This document shows positions 37,093 to 48,349 of a stretch of 64,000 nucleotides of DNA, piece by piece. Both the position numbers and the translations under genes were made by a program. Source of the stretch: Rhynchosporium graminicola (taxonomy: Eukaryota > Ascomycota > Leotiomycetes > Helotiales > Ploettnerulaceae); contig FJUW01000016.1 in NCBI GenBank assembly GCA_900074885.1, positions 410,577 to 474,576 on the forward strand, read 5' to 3'. Each line of letters opens with the position of its first letter. Positions within the stretch are counted from its first letter, which is position 1. Below the pieces are notes generated by a model. It was not told the DNA's origin and did no database searches. It saw nothing but the letters and a program-made list of their open reading frames with translations.

Positions 37093-38083
37093 TCGAGATA
37101 TCAGACTCACATACGGATATGGAGTCTCACGAAGCATGTCGCTTATATGTGCGCCTTATCTATTGCCCTCTTTGTATGGGTATGCATTTGGCGTCACTGA
37201 GTGTAGCACCTGATAGTGGAGCATCAGTGAGAATTTGGGCCGGAGCAACAATGCGCAACCTAGAATCATCTGGTGGGAGCTATGAGTGAGCAAAACGGAT
37301 GTTTTAAGAGGCATCAGAGCTTCCTTTCTGTGTTGATCGGATTGTTGGGATATACCAGAAAGAAAACGATGGGGAAAGAAAAGTCAAGAGGACTTATGTA
37401 TGTTTATATGAACGGGCGAGCTAGCGAGCGTAGGTGCTAGGATTAGAATTGAGACTAAATTTGAAAACTACTTTGACTACGGAAACAGTATGCGAGGTGT
37501 ACTATGGAAAAGCTCAAGCAGCAACGGAATGTAGGATATGTGAAGTTCTAGAAGCTCATGCTACGATTTCACACACTAAACAGAGCTACTGCACCACTGG
37601 TAAGCCAAGCCCAAAGATGATGGACCCCCTCTGTGCTGGCCCGATATTCCATAGAAGAAAAACTCGAATTCATAGCAGAGATCTCTATGTGTATCTAAGA
37701 ATCAATCTCAGATCAGAATCATATATCCCCTGTGAAGTATGCTTCGAAAGATAGACAGTCATTCGTCGCAGCAGTATATCTCACCCACCTTCCTTCCTCT
37801 GCCCAAGAACGAACGACCTTGGGTACGCAACCCAGTTGATGAATACGGAATGTCTGCGTGACCATTCCCCTTCCTTCCCTTCATCCCAGGTAGATGACAG
37901 GGGCATGGCGAGGAAGAGGGAGGGGAGAGAGAGATACTGTACTGTAGATAAGATGTTCTGTTTTAGAGTGCGGTGCGGTGTTTAACGGGTTTCTCTTCTC
38001 CTCGCCTGTGCGTCGTTGAATAAGAGCCAGATAGGTAGATCTCTTTTGTCGGTGATTGTCGTGATGATAGTCACATCTTGTTT

Positions 38084-38137
38084 TTGTGATGGTTGTGATG
38101 CTTGTGAGGCTTGTGATGCTTTTGAGGGTTGTGATGT
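38084..38137. repeat. 9-bp minisatellite, six units
   Basis: Units of TTGTGATGC with minor variants (GAGGC, GATGG) repeat six times without spacing. Read in frame they would give Cys-Asp repeats, but no gene structure supports expression. Confidence 0.8.
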
Positions 38138-38213
38138 TCTGAGGCTTGTTTTGGAGGGTAGAGAAGATATAATGGAATGCCTAGCTATAGCTATACTATA
38201 GATATTATTATTT

Positions 38214-38244
38214 CACGTACGCACGCACGCACGCGCGCACGCGT
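38214..38244. repeat. Alternating purine-pyrimidine CGCA run
   Basis: CACGTACGCACGCACGCACG continues to CGCGTG. The strictly alternating purine-pyrimidine pattern could adopt Z-DNA. The sequence feature is certain; the role is not. Confidence 0.8.
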
Positions 38245-38860
38245 GAATTGAGTTCTTGATTGGTATGTCGATGTGGATGTGGATGGTGTAGAGGATTGTA
38301 TGAGCGGAGCTGATGGGATGGAGGAAGGAAGGTGCTGGGTTTCGAGGATGGTGGATGCGATGTTTGTCTGTTTTTCGCGGGTGTATGGGGTGAGTGGGTA
38401 GATGGAGGTGGAGATGGAGATGCAGATGAAATTTTCTAAGGGGGTTTGTCCCTTAGGTTCAAAATTCGGGAGAATAAAGGAGCTCTAGGGACAAAAGTTG
38501 CCTGTGTTTCTTTTGGACACGATTCAGAAAAGATTGCAATCCGGCGCTATGAGTGGATATGGCATATTAGAACAAGGAGATGACTAGTTCGTTGCTAAGG
38601 ATCCTGATGTTTAACATGGCAGAAAGATGAGAACTGTGACCATACACCAACAATCAAAGCGGTTATTTCATCTCTGTAGATACAGTCCAACCTGCTGTTA
38701 AATAATTCAATTTATTAACCACGAACTAGAATCTTGGGCTACAAGAGTCTATTCAATGATTACCCGTCTCTTTGTTTGAAGGGCGCACGAAGCCTCGCTA
38801 TGCAAAAGCCAAAGATACTCACGATATTACAACTTCTCCTCGGATTTCCCCAGCCCTTCG

Positions 38861-40420
38861 CTAAACTTCTCGCCTCCCGCTCCTTCTCCAGTTCTCCAAT
38901 TCCTTCTCCTTTTTCTCTTCAATAAACCCGAAATCGACTACCCTCTCTAATCTTTCATCTTCCCACAAGAAAATAAACGGGATAACACACATCCTCAAAC
39001 TCAAGGAACCACAAAAACTACTTGCCCAAGCGACGCCCGGTTTTCGATACATGGGTGTAGCCGCAAAAGGCAGTACTGCACCAGCGAAATTTCTAGCACA
39101 GCTTACAGCCGCGATTGCTAGCGGCGAGGGTCTCGTGGCGTCGGCGAGGTAGTTGAGTAGAGCCATGATAATCAGATGAAGCCTAGACCGAATGGGATTT
39201 GTGCTAGCACAGGGACGGCATCGTGGATATTTTTTCTCGCTGTCCTACCTAGCCACAATGACCAAAATCACGCACAGAGGACCATCAAAAAAGCTAGTAA
39301 TAGACGCCGAGACTCCTCTTTGTGTGTCCCAGATTAATCTTGTACCTGTCCTTTTCGTAGGAGGGTGTCGTACTAAAGGAAAACTACGATTGCTAATACT
39401 GTTCCACCAGCGGTAGGATGAAATATCAGACCTGACGCACCAAGAGATTGGCTGTATATCTTATGAAAAATGGGAGGATAGGCTGAGAAGTAGATACATA
39501 AAATACCGTAAGCTAGTTAGAGGTAGAGACATGTGGCCATGACGATGAGTTCCAAGAAAAGCATGCGGAGGGGTCAGGTCAGTTCTACATTTGCCGTCTG
39601 TTTTTGCCCCTCCCCTCGAATTCAATAGATGCGGAAATTAACGGGATTGCAAGTAGTCTTATGGATATAGGGAGTACGGCGAGCCAGGAGAAATGGACCG
39701 TCGCTTTCCGGAAGCCAGATAATGGGAATCCAGGATGCACCAACGACGATCAAGCCTATCCAGAAAAGCCATCGCCAGCCCAGAGTTGGAGAAACGAAGC
39801 CAGAGACTGCTGGAGCGATGACTGGGCCGACACAAGCTCCCTTTGATTGTTAGTAATGCTTATTGACTACCTGACACCCCTTCCGCTCATGTTAATTGCC
39901 ATTGCTCTACCTCTAGTCATAGGATCGTTGTATATGTCCGTATACATTCCTCCCGTTACAGCAATGGGACTTGAAGTATTGACACCTGTTATGATACGGA
40001 AGATCAACAGAGCTAGGTAATTTGGAGCCCATGCACAAGCCATTGAAAGACAGTCAAACCGAAAACTGTTGCAATCATAATAAATTTTTGATCGTAAGAT
40101 TTAAAGAGGGATCCGAGGAGTAGAGGTCTAAGAACCTATCCAAGAAGGTACATAGAAATATGAAGAATCTTAGCGTAGGAAGAGGGAATGTTGAAGTAAG
40201 TGCTCATATCTGTAATAGTATTGGATGGAAGTGCCGCGCCCAGTGTGCTGTTTATCATAACAAGCATACCGATACAAATGACATTGATTATCCTTCCCTG
40301 ATTAATCAATGAGAAGCATGGTAGAAAGTTTCAAGCATAACATTTACCTTCCACCAGTTGTACGGATTCTCAGGGTCTCCCATCATCCCAGGATATTTCT
40401 TTCACTGTCCGCAGGAGCAA
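38861..40420 (-). pseudogene. MFS drug:H+ antiporter (DHA1-like) pseudogene
   Basis: Pieces of one major facilitator transporter follow each other on the minus strand. They are GDPENPYNWWK and an intron near 40.35 kb, then MINSTLGAALPSNTITD and YLLG-stop-VLRPLLLGSLFKSYD. APNYLALLIFRIITGVNTSS with SPIAVTGGMYTDIYNDPMTRGR follows, then GPVIAPAVSGFVSPTLGWRW with LPESDGPFLLARR. Last come RPLRMLFLELIVMATCLYL-stop-LAYGILY and YLADATRPSPLAIAAVSCAR with WASSFCG. This is the order of a 12-helix DHA1 protein. There are in-frame TAG/TAA stops and a frame change between FGLTVFQ and ACAWAPN. The transporter is dead; its former substrate is unknown. Stops arise at former Trp or Gln positions in places, which could reflect RIP or plain decay. 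Confidence 0.8.
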
Positions 40421-41467
40421 TACTGGAAGAGTAGGAATCTGTCTGCCGGGACATATTTTCCGCTTCTTCCAGATTGATCCACATGCTGCATCCCCTCATC
40501 GATCCTCAAGACAACTCTAGACAAGGTATCTTGATATTCTGAGATTCCGAGATTCTGAGATTGTCAGGGTACGAGTACAGATGTCACATGTAGCATTTCC
40601 AGCGCCACGTATGGAGAATGCGAGGGGGTTCCAACTCACCCCTCATCATTTTGCTTCCCTTCCTCTTCACATGTCAAAGTTTCGCTAAGGGTCCTAATAT
40701 CAAGAGAAGAAATGAGAAGAAAAAGTGTGGAAGCAATAAAGAGTCTTAATCCGAAAACGGCATTCACAAGAAATACCACCGGGTCAATAGCAATAGCAAC
40801 ATGCAGAGGAAATGTAAAGGTGGGAGTGTCAAATGGCAGTGGAGTTTAACCAAGCACACTACTGCTCACCCGTCTGTCATCTCCAATAAGTCACTTGAGG
40901 CATTGGACGGTGGCGATTGTTTTTATCCCTGCGAGTGAATCTTCCGGCGAGCTGCAGCGTACTACCTCATTATTCCATTGGTCCACCGCCCTGCAAGGTG
41001 CCGATGACCGTTGATGCGGCAGAAGTTGAAGCTCGCTTCTTTGCAAGATAAAGATATACTCAAGTGCCTTTTGGCGGCAAGGCTGCATCGTGCTCGCAGC
41101 AAGTAGCGGAAAGGCTGGTAGGAGATGATTGAAGTACCTGTATAAGGCTGAGAGCCTCGATGTTCTAATAGATACTTCCATGCCAGAATATTGGCCAGAG
41201 CATTTCTCTCGATGCTCGTGTCTGCCTTCGCTATACGTCTTAACCAAAGACCAGCAGAATTCGTTCCATAGATCGCCGAAGTAGCATCAATCATTCTACT
41301 GGCTTGCGTGATTCTCTTACAGAGAAACTGACCAGAGTCGACAGACGAGGCAAGCCCTGAGATGTCCATAACCCGTAGGCCTTGTCATAGCATTTCACCG
41401 GCCTCTCTTGGGCAGTGCAACTAGAGTCTCAATCCTGGTTGGGTATCATTATGTTGTGGGATCTTCC
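40421..41467. other. Intergenic, one unassigned minus-strand frame
   Basis: No gene is firmly supported. A minus-strand open stretch from a Met at 41369 (beginning MDISGLASSVDSG) runs 135 codons and overlaps another frame from 41247. Neither shows a domain I know, and several intron models are possible. It lies only 99 bases beyond the prefoldin stop codon. Tandem GATTCTGAGATT-like repeats occur near 40535-40565. Confidence 0.45.
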
Positions 41468-42053
41468 TTATGTCTCTAAGTTGATGCTCTTTCCGAATCT
41501 GCCATATAGCTCCACCTTCAATTGATCCATTTCCTCACGTGTTGTGCTCAACTTTTCTTCCAGATCAGAAACATTCTCGTCGATTTTGCTCGTTGACGCC
41601 TCCAGCATCTCTTGAACTTCCGGTAGCGGTAGTGAGATGAACGAATCGCCAATTTTGTAGCTATCATGTATCAGTTGCCGGTTTCCGAAGTGTTTCCGAG
41701 CGAAAGGTCTTACGGGATCTTGTCGTCTTCGTCTGCAAGCTCCAATTCGTTGGAGATATCGTCAAGGTCTTCTTTCTCCTTCTGCAAGGTAGCTGTCAGA
41801 TCCGGCCTAAATAAAACGTCCTCATAGATGTTTTATTACACACATGCTTTGACTTCAGCTCCTCTTCCAGTGCGATTTCTCTTTGGTGCAGCCTGCTGAA
41901 CTTGTTGATCTTGTCTTGGTCCTCTCTGCGTACTTCCACCTCGTCCCCGCCGGCCGCAGCCTCGTCTTCTTTGGTTAACTAGGAGATGCCGTCAGTATTT
42001 TTCAGGGTATTTCAATCAATGGGTAGAGTCGAGCTTACCATTCGACGCTGCAT
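41468..42053 (-). CDS. GIM3: Prefoldin subunit 4
   Basis: Four exons (42053-42039, 41978-41844, 41781-41714, 41660-41468) give 136 aa. They are joined by introns of 60, 62 and 53 nt with phases 0, 0 and 2. The first exon encodes only MQRRM. The protein is a two-helix coiled coil with a beta hairpin: KEDEAAAGGDEVEVRREDQDKIN begins helix 1, EELKSKHKEKEDLDDISNEL continues it, YKIGDSFISLPLPEVQEML forms the hairpin, and EEKLSTTREEMDQLKVELY is helix 2. Prefoldin is the hexameric cytosolic co-chaperone that passes unfolded actin and tubulin to CCT/TRiC. Length and sequence are close to the family standard. The tiny first exon is easily missed; without it the gene lacks a start codon. Confidence 0.93.
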
Positions 42054-42403
42054 GGTGGTGTATTGCGTGTCAAAATACAGGTATCCATGGTGGGGTGTTG
42101 GCGGTGCTGTGCTTTAGACTTGAGCTCCCGCAGCGCATACATGTCGACACGTGACCTCGCCATCATCTCAGTCAACGATGCAGTATTATGAAGAGCGAAC
42201 AAAAGTTCAGAAATCACAACTCAGTTTTACAGCCGAAGGAGCAACTACAGCCCACCGGGCAGGCCTCATATCAACTAGCGGCACCTGCAAAATGAGCACT
42301 TGCAATTGTCATCCCTGTATATGTTTGTAGTTGCAAGCTACATCAACTTCGCCAGTTTCTGTCACATTACTACTCATTTGATCTCAACTTAATCCTGTGC
42401 GGA

Positions 42404-43550
42404 ATGGCTTCTAATTTCAGAGTCGGCCAATGTATCGAAGGGAAGATTAGTACCTATACCCTCTCGAAGCAAATTCACAAAGATATATGGACTGCTACTT
42501 ACCAACGGCCAATGATCACTCCCTAGCGCCACTGATATCAAATAGGAGTTCAGAATTGGGCAAGGTGATCATAAAGAGCGCACCTAAGTATCGCTTAGAA
42601 ACCGAACGCGTTATCCTCAGATATTTCTATGCCCGGCCAGGAATTCGTTAGCTCCTGGACGAGGTACAAAACCCGCTATCTCTAGTGTTAAAACACCTCG
42701 ATGTGAACCTCCTAACTGTATCAAATACGAAAAGGCTCGAAAAGCGCGAAATAAAGTTCGTCGCAAAGAGAATCCTTGATGTACTATAAGCATTCCACGA
42801 GGATGGCTACGTGCATACTGGTATAGCTTCATGCACACACTCTCTCTCTTTCCTTCATTATTCTACATGCAGACATAACTAACACTAATGAAATTCCAGA
42901 TGTTAAACCGGATAACATTCTCATCAATTACAGCAGTGGGCCTTATCGATTTAGAGATGTTGAGCTAGGCGATTATGGCGACGTATATCTTGTAAATCCG
43001 AAAGATCATTTGAAGTTGGGAGAGAGCGGGCATATAAGTGGAGCTCATATATTCAGGGGTCCAGAGGCTATGCTTAGTCTCAGATGGGGCACTGTAACTG
43101 ATATCTGGTCCTTTAGTACAACTATAAGTAACTTAGGAATTTATACTACTATAGTGCTAAGCACCGATCGTCTTCCTGACCTTAGTGTAGCTCATAAGCC
43201 TAATCTGGGGATTAGGCTAGTATATCTTTAAGCCTGATCCTAAGGATGCTGAACTAGACGATGAGCTTTATCCTAATCACGTCCTTGCAAAGCAAATTGC
43301 ATTTTTCGGACCTATTCCATTGAGTTACTTTGCTTTTCTTCCAGAAGATGACGAGAGATGGGAATTTATAGGTGATACTACGCAGTATATCATAGACTAT
43401 AAAAAATGGAAGCCTTTCGCGCAGGCGGAGGACAAGGAACTCGCCGAGGAGGATAGGACGTTCATTTGTAAGATAATGAAGCTGGATCCGAGGGATAGGC
43501 CGACGGCAAAAGAACTCTTGAATGATCCGTGGCTTAGAGATGTAGTCTAA
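42404..43550 (+). pseudogene. Serine/threonine protein kinase-like pseudogene
   Basis: A eukaryotic protein kinase fold is readable from start to end but broken. MASNFRVGQCIEGK leads to VIIKSAPKYRLETERV (Lys and alphaC Glu region), then LLDEVQNPLSLVLKHL, FVAKRILDVL and HEDGYVHT. A 79-nt intron (42821-42899) with intact GT, branch CTAAC and AG completes VHTDVKPDNILIN. RDVELGDYG replaces the usual DFG, followed by FRGPEAMLSLRWGT and TDIWSF. After a frame change comes KPDPKDAELDDELYPNHVL and the C-lobe end LDPRDRPTAKELLNDPWL. In-frame stops occur after MITP, after PGIR and before AFHED. The family occurs in many copies in filamentous fungi; its role is unknown. Confidence 0.8.
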
Positions 43551-44707
43551 TGATCGACGGCTGTTCAAACTGGACACCAGGTACATCTGGGAGTAACTAG
43601 AATTTACCCAAATCGAAGATCTACCAAGAATTTCAGGAACAGAATCTGTGAGGAAGACGACCTAGAGTCGCTGGCTTACACCGCTGAGATGGGCAGCGGG
43701 TCAGTTGCGAATGGGTATTCACGGTTGTCTACCAGGTATCGGTTGCCTGCACTTTCATTTACACATTCAAGGAGATGAACAAACGTAGGACGTGGTCAGG
43801 CCTAGGAAGTAAGTGAGAAACCTCTATCTCGCACCCTTTTTCCTGCTTAATGTTCAAGGGTTCTATATCCACTCCCCAAAACGACAACATACTAGAACGG
43901 AGGAAAGAGACGAGAAGGATAACAAGGAAGAGGTCGGGGAGAAGGCGATTAAGCTATGGCCAATGGTAGACAAAGTCGCCCTGACAAGCGCAGAAAAACA
44001 GGGTAAGCGGCGCTGGCCTTTCATAATTTAATTCTGGGGACATGAATTTCAGAAAGGAATCGTTCATCTAAATTTGTAAAATCTACTGAACTAGCTAACT
44101 TCAAAGTCGTAGGGGTCAACAAAATAGCTCCACAGATTCTACATGCCTGATTCTTTCAATCTAATCTGTCTTCGAATCTTTATTCTTGTTGGGAGAGTTT
44201 TGGCAGTTTTCAGCCCACGATGAATCACCTCGTCGTTGATCATGCAACATGTCGGCATGATATATTCGGTGCACATCGAATCAGTGACTAAATTTCATTT
44301 ACCGCGCCAATTACGTATTGGGCTTTCAGTATATTATCTCCCAATTTCAATTCCATTCTCAGTTCCATATAGTCAGAATGGGCATTTTCCGCGTCTCTCA
44401 GTTCTTGAACGAGGTCCACGGAGTAATTGAAAAGGCCAATTGAAAGCACTACTTCAGTTCTCAGAGGATCCGAAATACGTTGAGCAAGGGGTGACAGATC
44501 ACGGATTGCTTTGGCACACCAAGCATCCACGTCGTACCTACCATATTCAGATGGGTTTATTTTCCAGCCTCTTCTTCTTCATCCAATCCATCGTCTTAAA
44601 CCATATTGTTGACGATTTTAGCATCTCACTCTTTAGCTTAGTTCAACCAGACATTCTTTTGATCAACTTAATTCCCTTCGCTTGTCAACGATCGTTCCTG
44701 TTTCATT
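43551..44707. other. Intergenic, nothing recognised
   Basis: Several short frames occur (for example a 72-codon Lys/Glu-rich one from 43813), without domains or splice support. The region between the kinase relic and the next open frame looks like decayed sequence. Confidence 0.5.
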
Positions 44708-45187
44708 ATGGTGTGCCAGAAGCAGATGTCGGGCCCTAGAATTTTTTCGCACCATAACCTGCAAGGCGCCCTCGGATCATCGGCAAATGGTACCGGTGAA
44801 GGCCGTTCCACTGGTCTACCTAGAGGCACGATATCTGGGCTTCGGACTTCCAATACTAGGGCAGAAACAGGCAGTCCCGTTATACCTCACAACGTCAGCA
44901 CTCTCCCTCCTCAGACACCTAGCTCAACGCCATTTAGACTACCATCTAGATCAGCCAATTCCACGGAAGTTCATCGATGGATCGAAACAATGAAAACTCC
45001 CTCGAATCAAGCGCAGGGGAGTGACGTTTCCAAGAAGTCTGGGTACGGATTACAAATCGCAGATTTCAAGGAGTTGAGGCAGTGGCTGGAAAGAAAATTC
45101 AAAAAGAGGACAGCTGCTACGATAGCGAAGAAGATCATCCAAGCAAGATTGGAGGCAAGTCCGAGTCGCTCACATACTTGTGAGTAA
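44708..45187 (+). CDS. Hypothetical protein with STEV-W-I motif
   Basis: This is a 159-codon frame of unknown function. The N-terminal half is Ser/Thr/Gly/Pro-rich and probably disordered. The C-terminal half contains FRLPSRSANSTEVHRWIETM, then IADFKELRQWLERKFKKRT and AATIAKKIIQARLE, which look helical. The motif F-R-S-A-x-S-T-E-V-x-x-W-I recurs in the product beginning at 46512, so the two appear to be distant paralogs. The frame ends soon after the last helix, beside a GTGAGT (45180) that could be a splice donor. The true C-terminus may therefore lie farther on. It could also be a decaying duplicate. Confidence 0.4.
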   Translation: MVCQKQMSGPRIFSHHNLQGALGSSANGTGEGRSTGLPRGTISGLRTSNTRAETGSPVIPHNVSTLPPQTPSSTPFRLPSRSANSTEVHRWIETMKTPSNQAQGSDVSKKSGYGLQIADFKELRQWLERKFKKRTAATIAKKIIQARLEASPSRSHTCE

Positions 45188-46511
45188 CGTCTCTGATCAG
45201 GAGTAGGAGAATAATCGCGGAACCGAGGCTACCAATCGAGGCTGGGGAGGAAACAGACAACAAAAGCACGTCTCACAGAATCCTGTCAAGTCGAAAACTA
45301 ATACTGCCCAAGCAGAGTCGTGGATGAGATGAAGAGTGCAGTTATATCAGGTATTGCTGGCTAAGATGGGAAGGTACTGTTGCATCCTGAGCTCAGTATT
45401 TTGTAACCCTAATGTGTTCGAAGCGTTATTTCTACGTGGTAGTATTCTGTGGTTTTTATAGTCGAGAGTTCACCAGCAGCGAAGCGCGCGAAGCATTACC
45501 TCCATCATTTGTTGTTCACTACGCCGTGACTCCGGAGGTTAATATTCAAGGTCGTGAGCCGATCATAAAGTCACGGAGAATCCTCATGACATTGCTCAAA
45601 GTAATACTTCAAAGTCATCTAATGTTTTGATGAAATGGGAAATCACAGGTTGTGAGTTTACTGAGACGAGGCTAAGCAAACCAATCAACGCAAGATTTCC
45701 ACGCAAGTAAAGTTATAAAATAGTTACATGACCTTAAGGTATAGCTTTACTTGGTGTCTTATGTCATTATTGTGACGTCGATAGTCAAATTGAAGGACAT
45801 TTCGTAAAGTGATATTTCAAAGTCATGCAAAGATTTGATGACTTTACCCAAGTAGGCAGATTCTCGTCTCGCCGGAGACGCATTTACCGGGCCTCAAAAC
45901 GGCTCATTCGCTACTCTAGAAGGTAGCTGTAAATTTACGCAATACGTAGTCAGCTGAGATTCCCACCTTCGCGCCTTCATATTTCAGGGACTTCAGGCTA
46001 CCGGTTTCAAGACAAGTGGCTGATTTGGGCAAAGCTGATACTGTCTCATTAAAAAGTGAGTAGATCGATCCATGACATTGGAATTATTTCGAGTCAGAGT
46101 CGTAAAAAACTTTAGTGACATTACTAATTGTAGTCAAGTTAAGTCCTGAGATTACTTCATAACTTTTGGGTTTGTTACATTATGCAAAAGCCGTAGAAAT
46201 TTAGTGACATTACTAATAATAGTCACTTCAAGTCCCGAAACTACCGAATCACTTCATGATTTTGGAAGGCTTGTAAAGCGAGATATAACGAGGCTACGAA
46301 GCTACTCTTGGATGTCGTCGTTGATAGCCAGATCGCACCTTCTGTGTAAGAAATGCGCTAGGCTAGAAGCGGATCTTTAAGCGAGATAGGTATGCCCTGT
46401 TTACTTCCTTCCTTCACTTCCCTTCCGCCTGCTGATCCGCTCACATACTGTTTTTTCATCAATACGCAAGTATCTTCCAGAATATTAAATCGAAATCAAT
46501 CATAAATCATT
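45188..46511. other. Intergenic with degenerate direct repeats
   Basis: No gene is supported. Two kinds of diverged direct repeat are visible. One is AAGTAATACTTCAAAGTCAT near 45599, with a relative near 45807. The other is TTTAGTGACATTACTAATTG near 46112, with a relative near 46199, each followed by AGTC..AAGTCC. Stretches are AT-rich. A pyrimidine-rich segment near 46400-46440 probably leads into the next gene. Confidence 0.5.
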
Positions 46512-47654
46512 ATGGCGCTGGTACCTTACCCTGGATCCTCGAGCTTGGAGCGGATTGAGCCCGAACCCATTCCCTTTCCTGTCCGAAGTGCATCGTCGAC
46601 TGAAGTATTTGCCTGGATCGGTCTCCAGATCAAATACCACCTTAAGCCGAAACGCCCCCATCATAATTTGATACAAGACGAACACCTGACAGGCGAGTTC
46701 CTCTACACAGAAAGCGTCGAAGCCCTCATACAATCGTTCCGCAAGATGGGTTTTGCGAGTAAGGAGGATTATTGGGATGCTAGTAACTCGACAATGATGA
46801 GGAAAATCATAGGTACTGTCCTTAGCTTTAGGAGGGAGCTGGTAAGTAGTCTCTTCATCTTTTGATCGAAGACGATTCTGATAGGTATGTACGGCCAGGA
46901 GTCAAGGAGAATGACGGCCATGTCACATTCGACAGTTGTGACATCTTCAAACCCAACAGCTATGGCATCTGACGACATATCACATTCAACAGTTGCAGAA
47001 CCTGACATCATGTCACATTCAGCGGCTGTGACATCTGCCGTGCTACCCTTGCAGTCGACGAAAGTTTCCCAATTTGAGCTTGACAATCCCGCGGAAGAAT
47101 GGTCAAAAGATGCCTTTGGAGTAAAACCCGAAGAAGCGGAAGACAAAGATGTTAAAAAGGACAATGCACAATCTGCCGAAAATCCATCGCCCTCTGCAAA
47201 CGCTTCTATACGCCAACTGCCCGATCTTTTGGATGTTACGTCGGGAGCGGAGTATACGATATCCATCCATGATGGTGCCAAAGATGAGCAGTACGAAGTC
47301 AAAGCAGAAACGTCTGAGGCCAAATCCAAATCCAAAGGAGAAATCAGGAGCTCTCTTGCCGGTCTCCAGGCTGCTTTGTCAAACTTCCTAAACAGAGGCG
47401 TTAATGGAGGAACAAAGCACAAGCAGGAGAATAAAGAGATTAATGGTGAGGGTGACAGGAAAAATACCACTTTGATCGTTAGAAAGTCTCACAACGGCTC
47501 GGGCCCGAACGGAGGATCCAACTGGAAGAAGGAGAATGGTAAGGAAGACAATGATGATGATTGGAAACACACGGAGGATGGTAAGGAAGATAAGGATACT
47601 GAGAAACATGTTGAGGATAGCGAGGTGTTCCCAGAGCTCACGAGGTTAAAGTGA
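46512..47654 (+). CDS. Hypothetical protein, STEV-W-I domain plus charged low-complexity tail
   Basis: Exon 1 starts at 46512 and exon 2 begins at 46885 and ends at 47654. The most natural splice uses the donor at 46813 (GTACTG, 72-nt intron, phase 1), joining RKIIG to MYGQESRRM. Donors at 46842 or 46846 are alternatives, of which only 46846 keeps frame. The model is about 357 aa. The N-terminus carries PVRSASSTEVFAWIG followed by a helical region (TESVEALIQSFRKMGFASKEDYW), resembling 44708-45187. The middle has three SHSTV/SHSAAV repeats. The C-terminus is Lys/Glu/Asp/Asn-rich (KKENGKEDNDDDWKHTEDGK). No catalytic motif, signal peptide or membrane segment is seen. Confidence 0.55.
46918..47032. 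repeat. Coding repeat with ATGTCACA..TGTGACAT palindromes
   Basis: The unit ATGTCACATTC..GTTGTGACAT occurs fully at its two ends and partially in the middle. Each full unit is itself an imperfect palindrome (TGTCACA against TGTGACA). Translation gives the SHSTV and SHSAAV repeats in the product of 46512-47654. Confidence 0.65.
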
Positions 47655-48349
47655 TGAATTCTTGTAAAGGTCATTATGAATAATGGCGCTCGTCTTACGG
47701 AGTTGGTTGTGGTAAATATTGGTACCTCCTGTTCAGTCTAGAATTAAGGTGCTGTCGAGCACAGATACAATTGCTCATACTTCCACTGTTAAAACAAGAA
47801 TCATCTCTCCGCACGTCGACTCGTCGACATGTTCCATCAAGTTTGAAAACACTTTTGAGGGTGTGCTCATGTACCCAGGGATATGGAGATCTCAATTGTG
47901 CTAGCCAACGAGTCTGGAGCAATTCATCTCTGTTGAAAGGAAACCTCGATTGAGATTCAAAGTCGTAAAGGCTCCAAAGAATCTCAATCAAGTGGATATG
48001 TGAATTCGCCAAACGATTATAATAAGTCTCCTCCTCGCATTAACGGACACGAACGGGGCAAGTCTTACATTGCTTGTTACTGTATGTGGAATTCTGACTT
48101 CACATCGCTAGCTGGATTTAGAAAGATTTTTAACTGCAGGATCGCTCTGTGTCAAAATCCTCTGGACTTGTAGATACCCTTGACCCAGTCGTAGCCAGTA
48201 GCGAGAGACCGCCATCAACACCTCTCTCTGCCCNNNNNNNNNNNNNNNNNNNNNNNNNNNNNNNNNNNNNNNNNNNNNNNNNNNNNCCCCCCCCACACGC
48301 GAGCATTATCGAAAAGCAGCCTCCATCATTCTTCCGCACCAACTACACC
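47655..48349. other. Intergenic with sequence gap
   Basis: Nothing coding is recognised. A run of 53 N (48234-48286) is flanked by CCC on the left and eight C on the right. The gap probably replaces an unresolved poly-C tract. Confidence 0.6.
48234..48286. other. Assembly gap of 53 N in poly-C tract
   Basis: Ns directly adjoin C homopolymers on both sides. The true length is unknown. Confidence 0.95.

Larger units (their letters stand above)
37093..38860. other. Intergenic with simple repeats
   Basis: No gene is supported between the kinase stop and the MFS relic. The stretch contains a 9-bp minisatellite (38084-38137), a CGCA-type purine-pyrimidine run (38214-38244) and GGATGTGGA-like repeats near 38270-38430. 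A small foldback (CTAAGGG..CCCTTAG) lies near 38436-38457. Confidence 0.6.

Noticed and set aside
40891..41369. Minus-strand frame MDISGLASS.. as a gene downstream of prefoldin
   Set aside because: Two overlapping phases of similar length, no recognisable family and no decisive intron; left unassigned.
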